Below, piece by piece: positions 1-9,300 of a DNA stretch of 64,000 bases (positions within the stretch are counted from its first letter, which is position 1; each line of letters opens with the position of its first letter). Location: positions 186,001-250,000 of the forward strand of contig NZ_JHBV01000039.1 of assembly GCF_000724545.1 (NCBI RefSeq), read 5' to 3'. Position numbers and translations under genes: made by a program. The notes under the pieces were generated by a model. That model worked only from the letters and a program-made list of their open reading frames with translations. It did no database searches and was not told the DNA's origin. Origin of the DNA: Aureispira sp. CCB-QB1. Lineage in GTDB: Bacteria > Bacteroidota > Bacteroidia > Chitinophagales > Saprospiraceae.

Positions 1-3000
1 AATTGTGCAGATGGTACTGGTGCTGTAGATATTACCGTTTTTACAACTAGTGGACCAATTACTTACTTGTGGTCAAATGGAGCAACAATGCAAGATATTA
101 GTGGCTTATCGGCAGGATCTTATGCCGTTACGGTGACAGATGCTATTAATTGTGTGGATACGATGAGTTTTAACATTATCAATCAAGCAAGTGGCTTGAG
201 TATAGCATCGATGAATGTGACGAATGAGTTCTGTGGTAATGGTTCTGGAGCTATTGATGCAACAATATCAGGAGGTTCTTTGCCATATACTTATTTGTGG
301 TCAAATGGTGCGACAACCCAAGATCTTTCGAATGTTGCGGCAGGAGCTTATACGTTGACAGTAACCGATGGAAATGGCTGTCGTTATGTAGATAATGCCA
401 CTGTTGTTAACAATACAGGTGGTTTTGTTCAAACATTTGGGAATGCAGTAGATGAAGTTTGTTCTAATGGACAAGGTTCTATTGATATTTTATTTAGTGG
501 TGGTCAAACGCCTTATTCTTACTTGTGGTCAAATGGGGCAACAACAGAAGATTTGATAGGAATTAGTGCAGGAACGTACACTTGTACTGTAACCGATAAT
601 GCAGGATGTGTGCTCATTACACCAAGTTATGTCGTTAATAACAATGCAGGTGGTTTGACATTTAATAACATAGATGTTGACAATGAAACTTGTGCCAACG
701 GGCAAGGAGAGATTACCTTGAGTATTACTGGCGGACAAGCACCTTATACCTATGCTTGGAATACAGGAGCTAACACAGCAGCCATAACTGGTTTGTCAGC
801 AGGAGCGTATACTGCAACGGTAACCGATAATAGTGGTTGTGCTATTTTTACCAACACCTTGAACTTAGCGAACAATAGTGGTAACCTTTCTTTAGATGCA
901 GTACAAGTGATGGACGAAACGTGTGGTAGCGGAACTGGTAGTGTAGATATTACGGTATCAGGAAATACAGGTCCGTTGAGTTTTGCATGGAGTAATAGCT
1001 CTGCTTCTGAAGATTTATCCAACTTATCGGCAGGAAATTATAATTGTACGATTACAGATTCTGTCGGTTGTGCAGTATATGCCAATGCAACGGTCAACAA
1101 TGATCCAGGAGCCTTGAGTATTGATAATACAATTATCAGCGATGAAACTTGTGGTCAAAATGATGGTTCGGTAACTATTATTGTTTCTGGAGCCAATGCA
1201 CCTGCCACTTATGCATGGTCAAATGCTAGTGCGACACAAAATCTATCTAACATCGCAGCTGGAACATATAGTGTAACAGTAACCGATGCTATTGGCTGTA
1301 CGGTAACATCTAATGCTAATATTCAAAATAATACAGGAACGCTAGCTTTAGCAGGACAAGTATTAACGAATGAAGTTTGTGGGAATGGACAAGGGGCGAT
1401 TGATATTAGTATAACGGGGGGAACCGCTCCACTAACTTATTTGTGGTCTAATAACGCCACAACAGAAGATGTATCAGGTTTGACATCAGGAACGTATACT
1501 TGTACAATTTCAGATGCGTCAGGTTGTGATTTGATTGCAGGTCCTTACGTTATTAATAATAGTTCAGGAACATTAACACAAGGAACGCATCTAGTAACAG
1601 ATGAAACGTGTGGGAATGGACAAGGGGCGATTGATATTACTGTAACAGGTGGAACGGCACCATTGACTTATTTATGGTCTAATAATGCCACAACAGAAGA
1701 TTTGACCAACTTGTCAGCAGGAACGTATACTGGTACGGTTAGTGATGCTTCGGGTTGTTCGTTAATTATTACAAGAACAGTGAACAACAACGCTGGTGGA
1801 TTGACGATCTCGAATGCTCAAGTCGTAGATGAAAACTGTACAGACGGACAAGGGTCAATTGATATCACAATTGCTGGTGGTACTCCTACCTATACCTATG
1901 CATGGTCAAACTCAGCAACGACAGAAGATTTGACAACTTTAAGTGCTGGAACATATAGCGTAACGGTGACCGATGCCAATGGTTGTGCTGTTTCTAATAG
2001 TTATACAGTTAATAATAATTCTGCCAACTTCCAATTGGCTAACATCAATACGACAAATGAAAATTGTGGAGATGGAACAGGGGCTATTGATGTGACCTTC
2101 ACTGGAGGACAGGCACCCCTTGTATATGTATGGTCAAATGGCGCAACAACCGAGGATTTAACAGGATTAAATGCAGGCGTGTATGCTGCAACAGTAACAG
2201 ATGCCAATGGCTGTGTAATTACACATTCTTCTAGCATCCAAAACGATCCAGGGTCATTAACAGTTTCTAATGATAGTATTGTTGATGCAACTTGTGGAGC
2301 AGTTAATGGAGCTGTTTTCCTCACGATAAGTAACGGTACACCAGGATATACTTATCAATGGTCGAATGGTGCTACTACTCAAAACTTGACAGGCTTGTCA
2401 GGAGGGACGTATACTTGTGTCATTACGGATGCAAACGGATGTACGACAAACTATACGGGAACAGTACAGGATTTGGGCGGTAATTTGCAAATTGCTAATA
2501 GTTCTACTGTAGACGATGCTTGTAATCAAGGAACTGGTTCTATTACAACAACCGTGACAGGTGGTGGACTGCCGTATACTTATAATTGGTCAACGGTCTC
2601 ATCTAATCCATGTTGCAACTATGAGCTGCATATGTTTGATTTAAATGGCAATGGATGGGGAGGTACACCTGCTCCATTTGTAAATGTATATGTCAATAAT
2701 AATTTAATTGGTGCCTATACAGTGCCAATAGGTCCAGGAAACTCATTCAATAGCGTTGCTATACCCGTATGTACAGGAGATGTCATTGCTGTTGAATACG
2801 TTGCTGCGGCTCAAAATGGTAATAATGCCTACTTATTGCTAAATGCTGCTGGCGATACTGTATTCCAAGATGGTCCTAATCCATTCTCGGGAGGAATTGC
2901 CTATACAGGAAATGTAACTTGTTCTATCAATGGTCAAGGAACCAATAGTATTTCCAACTTATCGGCTGGAAATTATGGTTTAACGGTTACGGATAATTAC

Positions 3001-5904
3001 GGTTGTTCTGTAACACAAGCCTACACGATTAATAACTCTAGTGGAGCAATTAATATTAGTTTGAATAATCAAGTCGATGAAACTTGTGGTCTAGGAAATG
3101 GAGCACTTGATGTCACCGTAGGAGGGGCAGCGAATCCAACTTACTTGTGGTCGAATGGTGCAACAACAGAGGATATTACAGGTTTGTCTGCGGGAGCATA
3201 TACAATGACTGCAACAGACCCAAGTAATGGCTGTACAACAGTAGGAAGTTATACGATTGTCAACAATGCCAATGGCTTGGTGGTTACAGATACCTTAGTT
3301 ACAAATGAAACTTGTGGGAATGGGCAAGGAGCAATTGACCTTACAGTTAGTGGAGGGGCAACACCTTATTCATTTGCATGGTCGAATGGATCAGGAACAG
3401 AGGATATTATTCTGTTATCAGCGGGTACTTATATAGTTACTATTACAGATAATACTGGCTGTGATTTAGTAGAAACGTATACCGTTATCAATAATGCCAA
3501 TGGTATTACAGCATCAGCCGTTACAACAGACGAAACTTGTGGTGATGGAACAGGTGCTATTGATATGACAGTAACAGGAGGAACAACACCATATACTTTT
3601 GCATGGTCAAATGGCGCAACAACAGAGGACATTACAGGTCTATCTGCGGGCATATATAATACTACTATTACCGATGCCTCAGGATGTGTTATTGTCTTTG
3701 CGGATACAGTCAACAATACAACTAGTACCGTAACGATTACAAATGTAACGATCGATACTGCTTTCTGTGGTAATAATGATGGAGGCGTTACATTAGCTTT
3801 ATCTGGTGGTGCATTGCCATTGAGTTTTAATTGGAGTAATGGAGCAACGACTCAAAACCTTACCAATGTAACTCCTGGGACCTATACTTTAACTATAACA
3901 GAAGCCAATGGATGTATGTTGGTCGATTCTTTTGTAGTGGAGAACAATGCTTTCTTTGATGTGACTGCTACCGTTACCAACGAAGCCTGTGGTGATGGAA
4001 CGGGGGCTATTGATTTAACAATAGCAGCTGGAGGACCTCCTCCATCCTTTGTATGGTCAACAGGAGCAACAACAGAGGATTTAGCCAACCTTTCCGCAGG
4101 AACATATTCCGTAACCATGACGGTTAACTTTGGACCTGGCGGGGGTGGATGTACTCATGTGGAAACGTATCAGGTAATTAATGATTTAGGACCTGTTAAT
4201 ATAGATAGCTTAGTTGTTACCGATGAAACGTGTAATCAAGCGAATGGTGAAATTGATGCGTATACGTCGATCGATAGTTTCTGTAACTATACCTTGAATT
4301 TGTATGATGGCTTTGGCTTTGGTTGGCAAGGTTCAAGTGTGACTGTTATCGTTGATGGAGTAAATGTAGGAAACTATACTGCGACAGCGGCTGTTTCTTC
4401 CTTTACGATCAAAGTTCCTAGCGGGCAAAGCATTCAATTTATTTATAATGAAAGTCCATTTGCACCAGGGCAAGATAGTTATGATGTAGTCTTAAACGGA
4501 ACGACCGAATTTATTTCAGGGCTAAATCCAGTAAATGGCTCTGGGTATACAACTACTTGTACCAGTCCTACGACCTCTGTAACTAGTTTTACCTACTTAT
4601 GGTCAACAGGAGCAACAACTCAAAGTATTTCTGCTTTATCAGCAGGTACGTACACCTTATCTATAACCGATAATAATGGTTGTGTAACAATTGATTCCGT
4701 CTCTATCCAAAACAACACATTCGGATTTGGTATTGCTGGTGCATTGCTGACAGACGAACAATGTGGTGACGGTACTGGTGCCATTGATTTGACAATAGGA
4801 GGCGGAGCGAGTCCATATACTTTTGTTTGGAGCAATGGAGCAACAACAGAAGATTTGACAGGTCTTTCAGCTGGAAGCTATGATGTTACGGTAACAGATA
4901 ACTTAGGTTGTGCCTTGGTACAATCGTATGTTATTAATAATAATACCAATAATTTTGGAGTTACTGGAACAACAACAGCGGCTAACTGTGCGGCAGCGGA
5001 TGGTAGTGTAGATATTACAGTAACTGGAGGAACAAGCCCTTACACTTATGCGTGGAGCAATGGAGCAACAACAGAAGACGTGAGTGCCGTTGTTTCTGGT
5101 ACCTATGCTGTAACGATAACAGATGCAGCAGGTTGCATTATTAATGCTACTTATACTGTTGGAAATACAGGTGGTGGTTTAGGATTGACCTCTACACCAA
5201 CAGCTGCAACTTGTAATCAGGCAAATGGCGGTATGATCTTAAATGTAACAGGGGGAACAAGTCCTTATACTTATGCATGGAGCAATGGAGCGACAGGAGC
5301 TAGTATTTCGGGTGTATTGGCTGGAAATTATGGTGCAACTATAACTGATGCCAATGGCTGTCAATTATCTGTACCAATTGTAATTCCAAATATCGGAACT
5401 CCTGTAGACTTTATTTCTGGAGATACAACTTCAACGTCTTGTTCTAGTTGTAGCGATGGTGCGGTTGACTTAACTCTAGGAGGAGCTGGTGCACCTTATA
5501 CCTTTGTTTGGAGCAATGGAGCAACAACTGAAGATTTAATAAATGTTGTTCCTGGAGTCTATAATGTAACGATTACAAACGTGGATGGTTGTACAATGGA
5601 TACTGTATTTACAGTTGATTTCTCTACGGCAATAGTGGAATTAGAGGGCATGGAACTGAGTGTGTATCCAAACCCATCTAATGGAAGCATTTATGTAGAA
5701 TTTGCACAACTACCAATGGAGCCAATCCAAATTGAAGTGTTCAATGCACTTGGACAACGTGTTATGGAGCGTACTTATGCTCCTCAGTTGATTCAAGAAC
5801 GTATTCATGTAGATGTACAAAATGCCAGTACTGGAACTTATATGATGAAAATCTCTTCTGCTGGAAAATACATTACCAAACGAGTGGTTATTTTGAAAGA
5901 GTAG
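1..5904 (+). CDS. Giant SprB-repeat surface protein with T9SS type A sorting domain (5' end missing)
   Basis: The frame is open from base 1 with no start, so the N terminus and signal peptide lie outside the window; 1,967 residues are visible. They form about 22 SprB-type repeats of 75-80 residues: each opens with a Cys followed by a GxGxID-like stretch, has a central YxWSNGATTEDL-like core, then LSAGxY and a closing TDxxGC, giving two cysteines per repeat. Two foreign domains with a DxxGxGWxG motif interrupt the array (2611-2925 and 4279-4560). The last 80 residues are a type A T9SS sorting domain (YPNPSNG, later NALGQRV, GTYMMKI, ending in KE). By family knowledge it is exported across the outer membrane by the T9SS and surface-displayed or released; SprB-like proteins act as adhesins in gliding. 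Cargo role is confident, the exact function (gliding, attachment, prey capture) is inference. Confidence 0.9.
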   Translation, partial: NCADGTGAVDITVFTTSGPITYLWSNGATMQDISGLSAGSYAVTVTDAINCVDTMSFNIINQASGLSIASMNVTNEFCGNGSGAIDATISGGSLPYTYLWSNGATTQDLSNVAAGAYTLTVTDGNGCRYVDNATVVNNTGGFVQTFGNAVDEVCSNGQGSIDILFSGGQTPYSYLWSNGATTEDLIGISAGTYTCTVTDNAGCVLITPSYVVNNNAGGLTFNNIDVDNETCANGQGEITLSITGGQAPYTYAWNTGANTAAITGLSAGAYTATVTDNSGCAIFTNTLNLANNSGNLSLDAVQVMDETCGSGTGSVDITVSGNTGPLSFAWSNSSASEDLSNLSAGNYNCTITDSVGCAVYANATVNNDPGALSIDNTIISDETCGQNDGSVTIIVSGANAPATYAWSNASATQNLSNIAAGTYSVTVTDAIGCTVTSNANIQNNTGTLALAGQVLTNEVCGNGQGAIDISITGGTAPLTYLWSNNATTEDVSGLTSGTYTCTISDASGCDLIAGPYVINNSSGTLTQGTHLVTDETCGNGQGAIDITVTGGTAPLTYLWSNNATTEDLTNLSAGTYTGTVSDASGCSLIITRTVNNNAGGLTISNAQVVDENCTDGQGSIDITIAGGTPTYTYAWSNSATTEDLTTLSAGTYSVTVTDANGCAVSNSYTVNNNSANFQLANINTTNENCGDGTGAIDVTFTGGQAPLVYVWSNGATTEDLTGLNAGVYAATVTDANGCVITHSSSIQNDPGSLTVSNDSIVDATCGAVNGAVFLTISNGTPGYTYQWSNGATTQNLTGLSGGTYTCVITDANGCTTNYTGTVQDLGGNLQIANSSTVDDACNQGTGSITTTVTGGGLPYTYNWSTVSSNPCCNYELHMFDLNGNGWGGTPAPFVNVYVNNNLIGAYTVPIGPGNSFNSVAIPVCTGDVIAVEYVAAAQNGNNAYLLLNAAGDTVFQDGPNPFSGGIAYTGNVTCSINGQGTNSISNLSAGNYGLTVTDNYGCSVTQAYTINNSSGAINISLNNQVDETCGLGNGALDVTVGGAANPTYLWSNGATTEDITGLSAGAYTMTATDPSNGCTTVGSYTIVNNANGLVVTDTLVTNETCGNGQGAIDLTVSGGATPYSFAWSNGSGTEDIILLSAGTYIVTITDNTGCDLVETYTVINNANGITASAVTTDETCGDGTGAIDMTVTGGTTPYTFAWSNGATTEDITGLSAGIYNTTITDASGCVIVFADTVNNTTSTVTITNVTIDTAFCGNNDGGVTLALSGGALPLSFNWSNGATTQNLTNVTPGTYTLTITEANGCMLVDSFVVENNAFFDVTATVTNEACGDGTGAIDLTIAAGGPPPSFVWSTGATTEDLANLSAGTYSVTMTVNFGPGGGGCTHVETYQVINDLGPVNIDSLVVTDETCNQANGEIDAYTSIDSFCNYTLNLYDGFGFGWQGSSVTVIVDGVNVGNYTATAAVSSFTIKVPSGQSIQFIYNESPFAPGQDSYDVVLNGTTEFISGLNPVNGSGYTTTCTSPTTSVTSFTYLWSTGATTQSISALSAGTYTLSITDNNGCVTIDSVSIQNNTFGFGIAGALLTDEQCGDGTGAIDLTIGGGASPYTFVWSNGATTEDLTGLSAGSYDVTVTDNLGCALVQSYVINNNTNNFGVTGTTTAANCAAADGSVDITVTGGTSPYTYAWSNGATTEDVSAVVSGTYAVTITDAAGCIINATYTVGNTGGGLGLTSTPTAATCNQANGGMILNVTGGTSPYTYAWSNGATGASISGVLAGNYGATITDANGCQLSVPIVIPNIGTPVDFISGDTTSTSCSSCSDGAVDLTLGGAGAPYTFVWSNGATTEDLINVVPGVYNVTITNVDGCTMDTVFTVDFSTAIVELEGMELSVYPNPSNGSIYVEFAQLPMEPIQIEVFNALGQRVMERTYAPQLIQERIHVDVQNASTGTYMMKISSAGKYITKRVVILKE
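2611..2925 (+). other. Domain inserted into a SprB repeat (first copy)
   Basis: About 105 residues start at a double Cys (CCNYELHMFDLNGNGWGG) and end at VTC, replacing the usual NGATTEDL loop of one repeat; the repeat resumes with NSISNLSAGNYG. The NY-x-L-x-(L/M)-x-D-x-x-G-x-G-W start, the alternating hydrophobic pattern and the flanking Cys pair suggest a compact beta-sandwich closed by a disulfide. The motif is common in Bacteroidota secreted proteins; ligand unknown. Confidence 0.7.
4279..4560 (+). other. Domain inserted into a SprB repeat (second copy)
   Basis: A second, diverged copy of the same fold (starts FCNYTLNLYDGFGFGWQG, ends TTTC) sits at a different place in its host repeat, between the EIDAYTS strand and the FTYLWSTGATT core. 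It shares the NYxLxLYDxxGxGWxG signature and the Cys at each end with the copy at 2611-2925. Confidence 0.7.
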
Positions 5905-5918
5905 AGTAATTTATAAAT

Positions 5919-5972
5919 GCCATTTCTAAACATAGGCTAACCTTTTATAGTTGGATTATGTTTGGGAATGGC
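5919..5972 (+). terminator. Hairpin after the first giant gene
   Basis: A 16-bp stem (5919-5934 with 5957-5972, two G-T wobbles) begins 15 bases after the stop codon and has a smaller nested stem in its loop. It is followed by TTATTTATTC rather than a clean T-run, so efficiency is uncertain. Confidence 0.55.
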
Positions 5973-6091
5973 TTATTTATTCAAAACAACACATTGTCCC
6001 CACCTTTGTTATGAAGTTATTTGAGAATTAATTTTTTTTAAATAAGTTCAACTCATCAACTATTTGTAATGCAAATGTTGCCCAAAAAACA

Positions 6092-6099
6092 TACTTTTG
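6092..6099 (+). promoter_or_regulatory. Candidate -7 element for the second giant gene
   Basis: TACTTTTG fits the Bacteroidota TAnnTTTG -7 consensus. The nearest TTTG upstream (6063-6066) is 25 bases away, longer than usual. It would leave a leader of about 280 bases before the start codon at 6385. The rest of the 480-base gap (5905-6384) holds the hairpin at 5919-5972 and otherwise nothing I can recognise. Confidence 0.35.
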
Positions 6100-6384
6100 T
6101 GGCGTAAAATTCGAGCAATACGTTTTTCTAGTATATGCTTGGGATGCTTATATCTTATTTTAGAAGAATAAGATGGGGGGATCTTTAAATTATGTAGTAT
6201 TGATTATGAGAAAGAACTTGCTTTTTAACTTAAAATAAGTTGTTCTTATCTAAGAAGGAGGAATTGAATTTAAGTCATTTTGGCAAAATATTACTCTGAA
6301 AAACGAAAACAACAATGTGTTAAGTCAAAGAAAGTTCAATAACAAAACAAAAGAGTCAACCATTCATTATAAAAAACAATTAAA

Positions 6385-9300
6385 ATGAAATTTTTCATTA
6401 AATGCTGTTTGTTGTTAGTCCTTGTGTGGTCATTCAACACTCAAACAAAGGCACAAGCAATTATAACAGTAGATACCATTATTAATGCAACATGTAATGC
6501 TTCGGCAGATGGAGCCATTCAGATTAGTGTTGCAGGAGTACCACCATTTACCTATCAATGGAGTAATGGAGCAACTACAGAAGATGTAACAGGTTTGTTT
6601 TCTGGTTCCTTTGTTGTGACTGTTACCGATGGTTTAAGTGGGGTAACCGTCTCTAACGTCCTAACGGTTACAGCACCACCTGTTATTAATGTTGTAGCAG
6701 ACACGATTATTAATATCTTATGTGCAGGTGATTCGACGGGATCTGTTGATTTATCCGTATCGGGAGGTGTACCTGGATATACTTACATTTGGGACAATGG
6801 AGCAACCACACAGGATGTGTCAGGTTTGCCCGCAGGACCAATGAATGTAACGGTAACCGACGCCAATGGATGTACGGCTTCGGCTAAAGCAATTGGAATA
6901 GATAGTGTACCTCCGATTATTGTGACTTTGGATTCTATCGACAATGTTACTTGTAATGGAGCAGCCAATGGAGGTGTTTTTATTAGTGTGACAGGAGGAA
7001 GAGGAGGAACCTACAACTATTTGTGGAGCAATGGAGCGACTACACAAAATATAACGGGTCTTAGTGGCGGTGCCTATTCGGTGACAGTGACTGATTCTAG
7101 CAATTGCGTCATGCTTTCGGGACCACATATTGTGAACGAACCGAATATACTTGCGGTAACGTTTGATTCATTGCAAAATGTAGATTGTAATGGAAATGGT
7201 AATGGAGCCGTTTTTATAACTGTAACAGGAGGAACTGCGAATTATAATTTTAATTGGTCGAATGGAGCAACAACAGAAGATATTACAGGATTATCTGGAG
7301 GTACTTATTCTGTTGTGGTAACGGATGCCAATGGTTGTGTAGATAGCACAGGACCTCATACTGTAAATGAACCAGCTGTTTTAACGTTGACCCTAGATTC
7401 TATTCAGCATATAGACTGTAACGGTGATGCTGATGGAGCTGTCTTTGTAACCGTGACAGGGGGGACTACCAATTATACTTATGCTTGGTCAAACTCAGCC
7501 ACGACTCAAGATATTACAGGGCTAAATGGAGGAAATTACACCATTACAGTAACGGATGCGAATGGTTGTACAGTAAGTGATACAGCTTATGTTGTAAATG
7601 AACCACCTGTATTAGTGGCTACTTTAGATTCTATTGTAGATGTGAGCTGTAATGGTTTTGGAGATGGAGGTGTCTTTATTAGTGTAACAGGAGGAACGAC
7701 GAATTATAACTTCTTATGGAGTAATGGAGTAACAACAGAAGATAATCCCAACATAGGAGGAGGTAGTTATACCGTTACGATCACGGATGCCAATGGTTGT
7801 TCTGTTACATCTGGTCCACATATCGTTGTGGAGCCAGCAGGAATGACGTTGACCTTAGATTCTATTAACAATGTGAGTTGTAATGGGGCAAATGATGGAG
7901 GCGTGTTCATTACAGTAACAGGAGGAGCACCAAACTATACTTATTTGTGGTCGAATACAGCAACAACAGAAGATATTACAGGTTTAAGTGGAGGTAGTTA
8001 TATTATTACGGTAACGGATGCGAATGGTTGTACGGTTAGTTCAGGACCTCATGTAGTAACCGAAGCCCCTGCCTTGGTCATCACTTTAGACTCTATCGAC
8101 AATGTAAGTTGTAATGGAGCAAATGATGGAGCCGTATTTATCACAGCAACAGGCGGCACAGGTGGGTATACCTATGCATGGTCGAATACAGCAAGCAGTC
8201 AAAACATTACAGGTTTAGGCGGTGGTTCATACACCGTTACAGTAACAGATGCGGCAGGCTGTACGGCAGTATCAGGACCACACGTTGTGACGGAACCTAC
8301 GCAACTAGTAGCGACTTTGGATTCTATTAATAATGTCAGTTGTAATGGCTTGAGTGATGGTGGTGTATTTGTAAGTATTACAGGTGGAACAGTACCATTC
8401 AGTTATTTATGGAGCAATGGAGCGACGACAGAAGATGCAACAGGTTTAATTGCAGGATCGTATACCTTAACCGTAACGGATACCAATGGTTGTACGGCAA
8501 CAACAGGACCACATATAGTAACAGAGCCAACTGCTTTGGTTATCACCTTAGATTCTATCGATAATGTAAGTTGTAATGGAGCAGCTGACGGAGGTGTGTT
8601 TATCACAGCAACAGGCGGAACAGGAGCATATACTTATGCATGGTCGAATACAGGCAGTAGCCAAAACATCACAGGTTTGAGTGGCGGTTCGTACACCGTA
8701 ACGGTAACAGATGCCAATGGATGTACAGCGGTATCAGGACCACATGTAGTAACCGAAGCCCCTGCCTTGGTCATCACTTTAGACTCTATCGACAATGTAA
8801 GTTGTAATGGAGCAAATGATGGAGCCGTATTTATCACAGCAACAGGCGGCACAGGTGGGTATACCTATGCATGGTCGAATACAGCAAGCAGTCAAAACAT
8901 TACAGGTTTAGGCGGTGGTTCATACACCGTTACAGTAACAGATGCGGCAGGCTGTACGGCAGTATCAGGACCACACGTTGTGACGGAACCTACGCAACTA
9001 GTAGCGACTTTGGATTCTATTAATAATGTCAGTTGTAATGGCTTGAGTGATGGTGGTGTATTTGTAAGTATTACAGGTGGAACAGTACCATTCAGTTATT
9101 TATGGAGCAATGGAGCGACGACAGAAGATGCAACAGGTTTAATTGCAGGATCGTATACCTTAACCGTAACGGATACCAATGGTTGTACGGCAACAACAGG
9201 ACCACATGTAGTAACAGAGCCAACTGCTTTGGTTATCACCTTAGATTCTATCGACAATGTAAGTTGTAATGGAGCAGCTGACGGAGGTGTGTTTATCACA

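Noticed and set aside
529-4835. Several minus-strand open frames of 70-107 codons inside the first giant gene
   Set aside because: They are mirror frames of the repeat codons, repeat with the same period, and have no starts or family signatures of their own.
5957-5964. TATGTTTG as a promoter for the second giant gene
   Set aside because: It is the 3' arm of the terminator hairpin of the preceding gene and has no -33 partner.
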